DNA of 18,505 nt from Deltaproteobacteria bacterium (GTDB lineage Bacteria; Desulfobacterota_B; Binatia; UBA9968), in the NCBI GenBank assembly GCA_016193385.1, contig JACPSF010000125.1, positions 1-18,505 of the forward strand, written 5' to 3'. Every line of letters begins with the position of its first letter. The first letter of the stretch is position 1. The notes under the pieces were generated by a model. That model saw nothing but the letters and a program-made list of their open reading frames with translations. It searched no databases and was not told the origin of the DNA. The position numbers and the translations under genes are program-made. This document shows positions 7,923 to 15,370 of this stretch, one piece after another.

Positions 7923-7979
7923 TGCAGTGCCCCGTAAATTCGAGTCAGCCCTGCAAGGAAATATTCGGCTTCGGGAAAG

Positions 7980-8390
7980 CTATCTAATCTCTTGTGGACT
8001 TAGATGTGGCTCGTAAAGCATCTGGATAATGATTCCATCAGGATCAGCGCAGTAGAAGGAGGCGCTACCGTCCCGGTGGATTTTAAAGGAATGGACGATC
8101 TTGACACCGCGCGCGCGAAATTCCTCTTCTAGTTCCCTGATTCGCTCGACGCTCTCAACCACGAAACCCAGATGGTCCAACTGTTGTCCGGCAGGCGAAG
8201 GAGCGAAGTTCGGAGCCGTCTCGTGGAGCGCAAGATTGTCGCAACCCGAAGAGAGATAGACATTTTGTGGGTCCGGCTCCCACACCACTTCCATGCCGAG
8301 CAGCTCTTGGTAAAAGGTTTTCGAGCGCCCGATATCCCTAACCTTAAGCGCAATGTGGCGCATGCCCCTGAGGCCTCTGATAGCTGCCAT
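7980..8390 (-). CDS. VOC (glyoxalase/bleomycin-resistance/dioxygenase fold) family protein
   Basis: This ~136-residue single VOC protein has two paired beta-alpha-beta-beta-beta modules. The first opens GMRHIALKVRDIGRSKTFYQ with ELLGMEV, the second LDHLGFVVESVERIRELEEE, ending FYCADPDGIIIQMLYEP. Likely metal ligands are the His in RHIAL, the Glu in LALHE and the His in LDHLGF. The usual final Glu of DPDGxxIE is Gln here, so metal use may differ. The frame extends to an ATG at 8435, but the added residues are not family-like; ATG at 8390 or 8363 fits better, and none has a clear Shine-Dalgarno. It converges on the binding protein gene. Substrate is unknown; lyase, epimerase, dioxygenase or resistance roles all occur in the family. 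Confidence 0.82.
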   Translation of the reverse strand: MAAIRGLRGMRHIALKVRDIGRSKTFYQELLGMEVVWEPDPQNVYLSSGCDNLALHETAPNFAPSPAGQQLDHLGFVVESVERIRELEEEFRARGVKIVHSFKIHRDGSASFYCADPDGIIIQMLYEPHLSPQEIR

Positions 8391-8444
8391 CAGAAAGACT
8401 TTATACCATAGCTTATAACCCTCAGCCATCAGCATTTCAGGCGT

Positions 8445-8516
8445 GAGGCGGTAGGCAACAGAAAGAAAAAGGGAGGTTCAGAGTGTAGTGCCTGTTGTCT
8501 TGTGCCTATTGCCTCC
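8445..8516. promoter_or_regulatory. Imperfect inverted repeat in the divergent intergenic space
   Basis: GAGGCGGTAGGCAACA (8445-8460) is partly mirrored by TTGTGCCTATTGCCTC (8500-8515). The space separates the VOC gene (minus) from the radical SAM gene (plus). The second arm has a degenerate GCCTRTT-like heptad pattern, so it may be worn tandem repeat rather than an operator. Confidence 0.25.
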
Positions 8517-8560
8517 TCTCCTCTTGCGGGAGAATGGGAAAAGAGAGATAGTTTTTGTGT

Positions 8561-9622
8561 ATGAAAGAGGCGCTGTGGTGGGAAACCCAGGAAGACGGTC
8601 GCATCCTCTGTACCCTCTGCCCGCGCTACTGCAAAATCGGAGATGGCCAGGCAGGTTTCTGTTACATCCGCAAGAATATCGGCGGCAAGCTCTATTCGCT
8701 CGGGTACGGTAAATCGACCGGATTCGCCATCGATCCGATCGAAAAAAAGCCGCTCAACCACTTCCTGCCGGGTACCGGGATTCTGAGCTTCGGCACGGCG
8801 GGGTGTAACCTGGGCTGTCGCTTCTGCCAGAACTGGAGCATCAGTAAGGCGAAGTGGGATGATGCCCAAAGCCTCACAGCCGGTCCGGATGAGATCGTGA
8901 AGTTGGCGCTGAGGAAGAACGTTCCGAGCATCGCCTTCACCTATAATGATCCGGTCATCTGGGGCGAGTTTGTCATCGACATATCCCGGCTTGCCCGCGA
9001 GGCCGGTCTCCACAGTGTCATGGTCACTGCCGGTTACATCACTGCGGAGGCGCGCCCGCAGGTCTTTCGCTACGTTGACGCGGCCAACGTGGACCTAAAG
9101 GGCTTCACCGAGCGATTTTATCATAAGCTTACCTTCTCCCATCTCGCTCCCGTCCTGGATACGCTCAAGTGGCTTAAGGACGAAACCGACATCTGGTTTG
9201 AGATCACCAACCTGATCATCCCGGGCGAGAATGACGACCCGGAGGAGACCCAACGGATGTGCGAGTGGATCCTCGAGAACCTCGGCGACAGTGTTCCTCT
9301 TCACTTCACTGCCTTCCACCCGGATTTCAAAATGATGGACAAGCCGCCCACGCCGGCATCGACGCTGAGACGGGCGCGTCAAATTGCCCTGACGGCCGGC
9401 GTCAAATTTTGCTACCTGGGAAACGTCTTCGATGATGAGGGGCAGACCACCTACTGTCCAAGCTGCCGCCGTGCCTTGATTCGGCGGTCCTGGCATGATC
9501 TCCTCCAGTATGATCTTGTTGGAGATCGCTGTCCCTGTGGTCAGAGGATTCCCGGTTTTTTTGTTTCCCCGGAAAGGCCCGCCCTCGTTCGTCGGCGCCG
9601 CGCATTCCTTCATTTCCAATAA
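8561..9622 (+). CDS. amrS: AmmeMemoRadiSam-system radical SAM enzyme
   Basis: This 353-residue radical SAM protein carries the canonical CNLGCRFCQN cluster motif (CxxxCxxC) that binds the 4Fe-4S and S-adenosylmethionine. Ahead of it is a second Cys set (CTLCPRYC with a later GFC). The family-typical GKSTGFAIDPIEKKPLNHFL, FTYNDPVIWGEF and HFTAFHPDFKM follow. The C-terminus adds CPSC and CPCG, a zinc-ribbon-like addition. Such enzymes usually accompany Memo and AMMECR1 proteins; neither is in the window. The true reaction is not settled in the literature I know. ATG at 8561 is preferred to TTG at 8555. It runs in the same direction as ptsP, 73 nt apart. Confidence 0.88.
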   Translation: MKEALWWETQEDGRILCTLCPRYCKIGDGQAGFCYIRKNIGGKLYSLGYGKSTGFAIDPIEKKPLNHFLPGTGILSFGTAGCNLGCRFCQNWSISKAKWDDAQSLTAGPDEIVKLALRKNVPSIAFTYNDPVIWGEFVIDISRLAREAGLHSVMVTAGYITAEARPQVFRYVDAANVDLKGFTERFYHKLTFSHLAPVLDTLKWLKDETDIWFEITNLIIPGENDDPEETQRMCEWILENLGDSVPLHFTAFHPDFKMMDKPPTPASTLRRARQIALTAGVKFCYLGNVFDDEGQTTYCPSCRRALIRRSWHDLLQYDLVGDRCPCGQRIPGFFVSPERPALVRRRRAFLHFQ

Positions 9623-9695
9623 CCGGCTCGCCAGCGGGCAAGCCGAAAGCGAGTTTGTAATTTATCGCGAAAGCCGCGTAGAATAATTTTCTCGT

Positions 9696-12098
9696 ATGGC
9701 CAAAGCACGCAAGCCCTCCCCGAAAACGATTCCCCATCTGTCCATCCTGGAGGACATCAGCACGGTCATCAGCCACTCCCAGGATCTTCAGCAGACGCTC
9801 CGCAGCATCGTCGCGATTGTGGCCGAGCGGATGGAGACCGAGGTCTGCTCCCTCTACCTTCTCGACCGTCAGAGGAATCGCCTTACCCTGTGCGCCACGA
9901 TGGGATTGGATCAAGAGTCGGTGGGGAAGGTTTCTATGGGAATCGATGAAGGGCTGACCGGGCTGGTGATCGAGAAGATGGGCGCGGTGACGGTGGTCGA
10001 TGCCCTTGCCCATCCGCGTTACAAGTATTTCCCTGAAACCGGTGAGGAGCGCTTTCATTCGTTTTTGGGGATTCCCTTGATGGAAGGGAAGAAGCCTCTG
10101 GGGGTCCTCGTGGTGCAGACCTCGCGGCGCCGCGAATTCAATCGGGACGAGATTCGGCTCGTCAAGGCTATCTCGTATCAGGTGGCGAGCATCATCATTC
10201 AGGCGCGCCTCTTGGATTCCCTTAAGGACAAAGAGCGGGAGGGCAAGGAGTACCATAAGCGGCTCGTCGATGCCCTTAGAAGATTGCGCTCCTACGAGGG
10301 GAAGCGGCGCGAGGGAGGGATGCGCGGAGTCCTCCATAAATGGAGGGGACGTTTAGCTGGGCTCGCAGCGTCGCCGGGATTCGGTCGCGGCACAGCCTTT
10401 GTCCTGAGGCTGCGCATGGATTTGCGCTCGGTTAAGGCAGAGCTAACCCGAAATTCTCCGCGAGAGATCGAGAGATTCAGGGCCGCCGTAGAGAAGGGGA
10501 TCGCCCAAATCGAAGAACTCAAACAGCGCATGAGCAGGTTTATCTCGAAGGAAGAGGGGGCCCTTTTTGATGTCCACAGGCTGATCCTGGAGGATCCCAC
10601 CATTATTGAGCAGATCGAGACGAAAATCCGCAAAGAGCGCTACGTTGCGGAATATGCGGTCAGCAGCGTCTTCGAACAGCATCTCCAGTCCTTCACCCGG
10701 ATCGAGGATGAATATTTGAAGGAGCGAGCCGCGGACGTTCGAGATGTTGCGCAGAGGCTTTTAGAAAACCTCTCTGGGATCAAAGAGGAAGCGCTGGTAA
10801 TTCCCCGGGAGGCGATTCTGGTGGCCGATGATCTTTCGCCTGCCGATTTGGCTGTGATCGAGAGGGACCGTTTCCGGGGCATTGTCCTGGCCACGGGTGG
10901 CGTGACCTCGCACGCTTCCATTCTCGCCAAGTCCTTTGAGATACCCAGCGTGGTTGCAGTCGACGGTTTGCTCGAGTCCGTGCGGCAGGGGGACTCTCTC
11001 ATCGTGGATGGCAACTCCGGCCTGGTCTATACCAACCCGAGTGAGGAGGTCATTAAGGAATACGATCGGCTGGAGCGCGAATATCTAGCTTTTAACCGAG
11101 AATTGGATGCCCTGCGGGAGCTTCCGGCGGAGACCCAGGACGGTCACCGAGTCTCCCTCTATGCCAATATCGGGCTTTTGAGCGACCTCACCTTAGCTCA
11201 ACTTCACGGCTCTCAGGGAATCGGGCTTTATCGCACGGAAATTCCTTTTTTGGCGCACCGGGATTTTCCCAGCGAGGAGGAGCAGTACACGCTGTACCGG
11301 CGCGTTGTGGAGGCGATGGGCGGCATGCCGGTGACCATTCGTACTCTGGACATCGGAGCCGACAAGTATCCGGCCTATGTGCGCCGGGCGACTCTGGAAC
11401 CCAACCCCGTTTTGGGTTGGCGCTCGATCAGGATTTCACTCGAACTGGCCGAGATCTTTAAGGCCCAGCTGCGGGCGATTCTGCGGGTGGGAACCCTGGG
11501 CCGGGTTCGGTTGCTGCTGCCTATGGTCTCAAGTTTGGAAGAAATCCTAAGAGTCAAGGAGCTTCTCGCAGAGGTCAAAGGCGAGCTGGAGCGTGAAGAG
11601 GTCCCCTTCGATTCCCAGATGGAGCTGGGAATCATGGTGGAGGTTCCCGCGGCGGTCCAAATGGCGTCCCGCCTGATTCGCGAGGTGGATTTTTTGAGCA
11701 TCGGCACCAACGACCTCATCCAGTACATTTTGGCCGTAGACCGCAGCAACCGTAAGGTGGCTGGGCTCTACGAACCTCTCCATCCAGCGGTGCTAGCCGC
11801 GCTGACACATGTTATCGAGGTGGCGAAGAGACAAGGCAAGCGCGTGGGCATGTGTGGGGAGATGGCGGGGGATCCTCTTTGTACGCTGCTCCTCCTGGGC
11901 ATGGGGCTGGATGAGTTCAGCATGGAACCCCTCTTCATCCCCGTCATCAAGAAAATTATTCGTTCCGTTACCTATCATGCAGCCAAAACCTCGGCCCAGA
12001 TCGTCCTCCAGATGGACACGGTAGGAGAAATCAAGAAATACCTGTTCGAACAGATGCGCGTCCTCGGCATGGTAGAGCTTATGGAGCTTTACCACTAA
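9696..12098 (+). CDS. ptsP: Phosphoenolpyruvate-protein phosphotransferase with GAF domain (EI-Ntr type)
   Basis: This 800-residue protein starts with a GAF sensory domain (about 15-175; SILEDISTVISHSQDLQQTL, ETEVCSLYLLD, FLGIPLMEGKKPLGVLVVQT) and continues with a full Enzyme I. The phosphohistidine is H406 in GGVTSHASILAKSFEIPSVV. The C-terminal PEP-binding barrel shows GIGLYRTEIPFL, GTNDLIQYILAVDRSN and GMCGEMAGDP, with the catalytic Cys. Family members take phosphate from PEP and pass it to NPr/HPr, mainly for nitrogen or carbon signalling. It is slightly longer than the E. coli protein (748), through the linker. No HPr, EIIA or other PTS gene is nearby. The Shine-Dalgarno is weak. Confidence 0.93.
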   Translation: MAKARKPSPKTIPHLSILEDISTVISHSQDLQQTLRSIVAIVAERMETEVCSLYLLDRQRNRLTLCATMGLDQESVGKVSMGIDEGLTGLVIEKMGAVTVVDALAHPRYKYFPETGEERFHSFLGIPLMEGKKPLGVLVVQTSRRREFNRDEIRLVKAISYQVASIIIQARLLDSLKDKEREGKEYHKRLVDALRRLRSYEGKRREGGMRGVLHKWRGRLAGLAASPGFGRGTAFVLRLRMDLRSVKAELTRNSPREIERFRAAVEKGIAQIEELKQRMSRFISKEEGALFDVHRLILEDPTIIEQIETKIRKERYVAEYAVSSVFEQHLQSFTRIEDEYLKERAADVRDVAQRLLENLSGIKEEALVIPREAILVADDLSPADLAVIERDRFRGIVLATGGVTSHASILAKSFEIPSVVAVDGLLESVRQGDSLIVDGNSGLVYTNPSEEVIKEYDRLEREYLAFNRELDALRELPAETQDGHRVSLYANIGLLSDLTLAQLHGSQGIGLYRTEIPFLAHRDFPSEEEQYTLYRRVVEAMGGMPVTIRTLDIGADKYPAYVRRATLEPNPVLGWRSIRISLELAEIFKAQLRAILRVGTLGRVRLLLPMVSSLEEILRVKELLAEVKGELEREEVPFDSQMELGIMVEVPAAVQMASRLIREVDFLSIGTNDLIQYILAVDRSNRKVAGLYEPLHPAVLAALTHVIEVAKRQGKRVGMCGEMAGDPLCTLLLLGMGLDEFSMEPLFIPVIKKIIRSVTYHAAKTSAQIVLQMDTVGEIKKYLFEQMRVLGMVELMELYH

Positions 12099-12132
12099 GG
12101 TGCGGTGCGGCCCGGAGGTTTTTGGAGCTCGG

Positions 12133-12161
12133 TTGATTTCTGGCCTTTTAGGGGGTATGAT
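12133..12161 (+). promoter_or_regulatory. Sigma70-type promoter of the oxygenase cluster
   Basis: TTGATT (12133-12138) and TATGAT (12156-12161) are separated by exactly 17 nt, close to the sigma70 consensus. The predicted start is near 12168, about 39 nt ahead of the oxygenase ATG. No other equally good promoter is seen within the following three genes. Confidence 0.6.
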
Positions 12162-12178
12162 TCTAACGATCGTTCGAA
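12161..12178. promoter_or_regulatory. 18-bp palindrome over the predicted transcription start, probable repressor operator
   Basis: TTCTAACGATCGTTCGAA has a perfect 10-bp core (AACGATCGTT, 12165-12174) and matching TTC/GAA ends, with a single mismatched pair. It begins at the last base of the -10 box and covers the predicted start, where a bound protein would block RNA polymerase. The size and form suit TetR-family operators; no regulator gene is in the window. Confidence 0.5.
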
Positions 12179-12206
12179 CAAATCAAAAGTTGAAAGAGAG
12201 GGCGAG

Positions 12207-13307
12207 ATGAAGAAAATATCCACATTTGATGACTGGATTGACTGTTTCCGCGAGTGGCAGAAGGATATCGGTTACGACCCTGCCCTTCTCGCCGACTATA
12301 AGTTCGAAACCAAGCTTGCCGAGCTCCATTCCTCGGAGATAGAGTTTGGAGACTTCCGCGGGCGGGCCAAATGGGAGCGTGTGGAGCAGATCCCCAATCA
12401 GTCCATCCGCGACGCCCTGCTCAACCTGATCGTTTATCAGGGGGATACGGAATTCGCCTCCGTGGAGCAGCAAAAAAACCTGCTGGACACAGCCCCGACG
12501 GAATATGATCGCCAAGCAATCATCCGTGTCAACAGCGATGAAATGCGCCACGGGTGGCAGATGTGCTATCTTCTGGTGCAATATTTTGGCGACTCGGGCA
12601 AACTGGAAGCGCGGAAGCTTCTGGAGCGCCGTGCCAATCAGGGCAGCCGGCTTTTGGGGTCTTTCAATCAGCCGGTCAACAATTGGCTCGACTTTTTCAC
12701 CTACACCCAGTTCGTGGATCGCGACGGGAAGTTCCAGCTCACCATGCTGACTCATTCCTCCTTTGCTCCGTTGGCGCAAAGCGTTGCCGCCATGCTCAAG
12801 GAAGAGTTCTTCCACATGTTCACCGGCAATACGGGGCTGACCCGGATTCTTAAGTCGGGCAAGATTCCAACACCGATTATCCAGAAGTATTTCAACAAAT
12901 GGCTTTCGACCGCGTATGATCTTTTTGGCACGGACCACTCCTCTTCGGCTCAGTGGGCTTATGTCTGGGGCTTGAAGGGGCGTTACGACGAGCACGAGGC
13001 GAAGGACGACGCAGACAAGGGACGGCTGAACGAGCTTTCGCGGGTTCAGTACTTCAACGAATGCCAGCGGTTGGTAGACGAACTGAACAAACTCATCCCG
13101 AAGGATCAGCCGAAGCTGGGGATCCCCGACCTCAAGTTCCGCCGGGCCATCGGGGATTATGCCGGGAAGCCTTACAGCATCGAGGGCAAATTACTAACGG
13201 AACAAGAATACGCAAAGTATTTAGCCGAAGTCCTGCCTGGTCCCGAAGACGAAAGGATCTTGGGCGAGATCTTCAGAGCAAAAGACTGGGTAGTGCAGAT
13301 GAATTGA
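12207..13307 (+). CDS. BoxB-like diiron oxygenase (PaaA/PaaC/BoxB superfamily)
   Basis: This 366-residue ferritin-like diiron protein closely recalls benzoyl-CoA 2,3-epoxidase BoxB: SDEMRHGWQMCYLLVQYFG, LLGSFNQPVNNWLDFFTYTQ, FVDRDGKFQLTML, SSAQWAYVWGLKGRYDEHEA. Two ExxH iron motifs are intact (E112-H115 and E200-H203), and E82 or E87 can serve as a bridging or terminal ligand. BoxB itself is about 470 residues, so this is roughly 100 shorter. BoxB and PaaA oxidise aromatic CoA thioesters with O2 to epoxides; the substrate here is unknown. ATG at 12207 has a good Shine-Dalgarno (GAGAGGG, 12196-12202); an earlier GTG frame from 12105 runs through the promoter and is not credible. It is followed 46 nt later by ferredoxin and NuoF-like genes, its likely electron donors. 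Confidence 0.85.
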   Translation: MKKISTFDDWIDCFREWQKDIGYDPALLADYKFETKLAELHSSEIEFGDFRGRAKWERVEQIPNQSIRDALLNLIVYQGDTEFASVEQQKNLLDTAPTEYDRQAIIRVNSDEMRHGWQMCYLLVQYFGDSGKLEARKLLERRANQGSRLLGSFNQPVNNWLDFFTYTQFVDRDGKFQLTMLTHSSFAPLAQSVAAMLKEEFFHMFTGNTGLTRILKSGKIPTPIIQKYFNKWLSTAYDLFGTDHSSSAQWAYVWGLKGRYDEHEAKDDADKGRLNELSRVQYFNECQRLVDELNKLIPKDQPKLGIPDLKFRRAIGDYAGKPYSIEGKLLTEQEYAKYLAEVLPGPEDERILGEIFRAKDWVVQMN

Positions 13308-13353
13308 TGCGTCCCGAGACGATCCGAAGCTTGTTTGCCGCAAGGAGAGGCGA

Positions 13354-13677
13354 GTGAAGCGGATCTGCCTGGTCTGTCAGAACGTCGACTGTAAAAACCG
13401 CGGCTCCGAGGAGATCATCAAGGAGCTGCAAAAACGGGTTGCGGAGAAGGGTCTCAACGATCTGGAGGTCCGGCCTTATATGTGCTTCGGGGCTTGCCAG
13501 GAAGGTCCCAACATTGTCCTTTATCCGGAAAAGAGCTGGTATGCCGGCGTCAAGAAGGAGGACTTGGATGAAATCCTGGCCCATGTGGCGGGGGGGCCTG
13601 AGGTGAAAAGACTCGATACCATCGATTCCTCTCTGAAAGAGCTCATCTATCAACTTTTGGATACGGGGGTTTTCTAA
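13354..13677 (+). CDS. Thioredoxin-like [2Fe-2S] ferredoxin (NuoE-type)
   Basis: This 107-residue protein has four Cys spaced as in NuoE and thioredoxin-fold ferredoxins: C8-x4-C13-x30-C44-x3-C48 (VCQNVDCKNRG and MCFGACQEGPN). C5 is an extra. A C-terminal tail of ~30 residues (about 78-107, PEVKRLDTIDSSLKELIYQL) follows the domain. GTG at 13354 has a strong Shine-Dalgarno (AAGGAGAGG, 13342-13350). The stop is directly followed by the GTG of the NuoF-like gene, so they are co-translated. In complex I-type diaphorases this module passes electrons on from FMN; here it is likely to feed the diiron oxygenase, which is inference from position. Confidence 0.85.
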   Translation: MKRICLVCQNVDCKNRGSEEIIKELQKRVAEKGLNDLEVRPYMCFGACQEGPNIVLYPEKSWYAGVKKEDLDEILAHVAGGPEVKRLDTIDSSLKELIYQLLDTGVF

Positions 13678-14943
13678 GTGCTGGAGGGCGTCCTTTTCCC
13701 ACGAGGCGTCGTGGAGAGGAGAGAGAGCCTGAGAGAGTACCGTGCCCGGGGCGGCTACGGTGCTTTGGAGAAAGCTCTGCGCGAGCTTTCCCCCAATCAG
13801 GTGCTGCGGGAGGTCGTCGATTCGGGTCTGCGGGGTAGAGGCGGCGCAGGGTTTCCCACAGGGCAAAAGTGGGCTTTTACCGCCGAAACTGCCGAGCAAC
13901 CCCACTACGTCGTTCTCAACGGAGGAGAGGATGAGCCGGGAAGCAAGAAGGATCGTCTCCTCATGGAGAACCTTCCCCACCTGGTGATCGAGGGAGTTAT
14001 CCTAGCTTCATACGCGGCGAGCGCTTCCAAAGCATTCCTGTATATTAACAGCGCCTATCAAGAGGCCACGAAAAGCATGGCCGATGCCCTAGTGGAAGCG
14101 AGGGAGGCAGGATACTGGGGAGAGCGCATTCTCGGGACGGATTTTAACCTGGAGATTCTCTTCACCTCGGCCCCGCCCAACTATGTCGCCGGGGAGGATA
14201 CAGCCGCCCTTGAGGTCATCGAGAACAAGCAACCCCTGCCGCGGCAAAAGCCGCCTTATCCGGCTACTGCGGGGCTTTTTGGCAAGCCCACGGTGGTCAA
14301 CAATGTGGAGACTCTTGCCAATGTTCCGCCCATCGTGGCTCGAGGGGCGAGGTGGTATCGGTCTATCGGCACCCCGGGGAGTCCCGGCACGATGATTTTT
14401 TCCTTGGGTGATGAAGTGAGCCGGCCGGGGATTTACGAGCTTTCTTTCGGGACGCCGCTACGGTTTTTAATCGAGGAATGTAGTGGGGGAATGAGAGACG
14501 GAGGCGTCATCAAGGCCATTCTCCCGGGAGGCCCTTCATCGGCCTTTCTGCCGCCCGACAAAATTGATGTCGCTCTGGATCACGACTCTTTGCGGGCGGC
14601 AGGCTCTTCGATCGGCTGCGGCGTGGTTCGCTTGGTTAACGAGCGTGATTGTATGGTGGAGGAAACGCTCCGGATCGCTGAGTTTTTTGCCGCCGAGTCC
14701 TGCGGTCAGTGTCCCGCCTGTCGCATGGAGACGAACATGTTAGCGACGATGTTGAAGAAAGTGCAGCAGGGGCAGGGGGGAGCGCCGATTTTAGAGCAGT
14801 TCCATAAAGTGATCGAGTTCAACCGGGGCAAGGGCTTCTGCAACCTTAGCCATATGCCCGGGCCTCCCATCGAGAGCGCGCTCAGGCTCTACCGCTCTGA
14901 TTTTGAGTTTCATCTCGCAAACGGTCACTGCCCCCTAGGCTAA
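13678..14943 (+). CDS. NuoF-like NADH:acceptor flavoprotein (FMN, 4Fe-4S)
   Basis: This 421-residue protein resembles NuoF/HoxF diaphorases. GLRGRGGAGFPTGQKW (about 50-65) is the NAD/FMN glycine-rich loop. NGGEDEPGSKKDRLLMEN stands where NuoF usually has NADEGEPGTFKDR, keeping acidic FMN/NADH residues but with altered flanks. Then come the PPNYVAGEDTAALEVIE and KPTVVNNVETLANV stretches, and the 4Fe-4S ligands C342, C345, C348 (CGQCPACR) and C388 (GFCNLS). It should oxidise NADH and reduce the ferredoxin encoded just before it. It starts at GTG directly after that stop, so coupling is likely. No other complex I or hydrogenase gene is present, so a respiratory role is less likely than a stand-alone reductase. 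Confidence 0.85.
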   Translation: MLEGVLFPRGVVERRESLREYRARGGYGALEKALRELSPNQVLREVVDSGLRGRGGAGFPTGQKWAFTAETAEQPHYVVLNGGEDEPGSKKDRLLMENLPHLVIEGVILASYAASASKAFLYINSAYQEATKSMADALVEAREAGYWGERILGTDFNLEILFTSAPPNYVAGEDTAALEVIENKQPLPRQKPPYPATAGLFGKPTVVNNVETLANVPPIVARGARWYRSIGTPGSPGTMIFSLGDEVSRPGIYELSFGTPLRFLIEECSGGMRDGGVIKAILPGGPSSAFLPPDKIDVALDHDSLRAAGSSIGCGVVRLVNERDCMVEETLRIAEFFAAESCGQCPACRMETNMLATMLKKVQQGQGGAPILEQFHKVIEFNRGKGFCNLSHMPGPPIESALRLYRSDFEFHLANGHCPLG

Positions 14944-15128
14944 TTCAAATTCAGATATTTTCTCACAACGTTAAATACCTTTCCGTCCGATTTTTTGATC
15001 AGGCACGCCTCGTTTTTCCATTCCTTGAGAACCTGGACTTCCTCTCCCGGGGCGAAGGAGATCTCCTCGACCGGCGCGCTTTTGCTTCCTTGATACTTGG
15101 CCGTAAACGCTTCTTTCACCGTTGCCAT
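14940..15128 (-). CDS. Small SH3-like protein convergent with the NuoF-like gene
   Basis: This is a 62-residue acidic/basic mixed protein. Its central part (SFAPGEEVQVLKEWKNEACL, then IKKSDGKVFNVVRKYLNL) has the strand pattern of a small SH3-like barrel: 'GExVxVLxxW' followed by a short turn and 'V...YL'. A strong Shine-Dalgarno (GGAGGGA on the minus strand, near 15134-15140) supports the start. Its stop overlaps the NuoF-like stop by 4 nt on the opposite strand. I know no function for it; SH3-like domains of this size often serve as protein-binding parts. Its link to the oxygenase cluster is only positional. Confidence 0.65.
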   Translation of the reverse strand: MATVKEAFTAKYQGSKSAPVEEISFAPGEEVQVLKEWKNEACLIKKSDGKVFNVVRKYLNLN

Positions 15129-15218
15129 ATAATCCCTCCACTCATTTTCTTCGGCGGTAGTTCAGCCTCTCGCCTGATCTCAAGCTAGGGTAATTTTGCG
15201 CTCCAGGCAAGGCCTGCT

Positions 15219-15255
15219 AGGTTGACACAACCGTCTCCTATCGGATATTTTCCTC
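15219..15255 (+). repeat. 37-nt promoter-like element, copy 2 (upstream of the CoA module)
   Basis: TTGACA (15222-15227), 18 nt, then TATTTT (15246-15251) make a fair sigma70-type promoter for the DUF35 gene, 115 nt before its ATG. The element matches 5321-5357 at 29 of 37 positions, including all of TATCGGATA. Confidence 0.45.
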
Positions 15256-15370
15256 AGCGAAACGATGCTCTCGAGCCAGTCCGCCCGTTACGCGGTTCGC
15301 CGCGGGCTTGTGGACGCGGTCGGGCTGGACGGGGGGCAGATGCGACGATAATAGATGAGGAGCAAGTGGC

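Noticed and set aside
8429..9013. 194-codon minus-strand frame
   Set aside because: Antisense to the radical SAM cluster motif; no homology-like features.
9402..10337. 311-codon minus-strand frame
   Set aside because: It lies opposite the radical SAM end and the ptsP GAF domain and shows no domain; it is a shadow frame.
12105..12206. N-terminal extension of the oxygenase from a GTG at 12105
   Set aside because: It would translate through the promoter and palindrome and lacks family sequence; ATG at 12207 has the Shine-Dalgarno.
12183..12995. 270-codon minus-strand frame
   Set aside because: Antisense to the diiron oxygenase with its intact ExxH motifs; also runs over the promoter region.
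13354..14943. Fragment of a respiratory complex I operon
   Set aside because: Only NuoE/NuoF-type modules are present, the next gene is convergent and unrelated, and the gene ahead is an oxygenase; a stand-alone reductase fits better.
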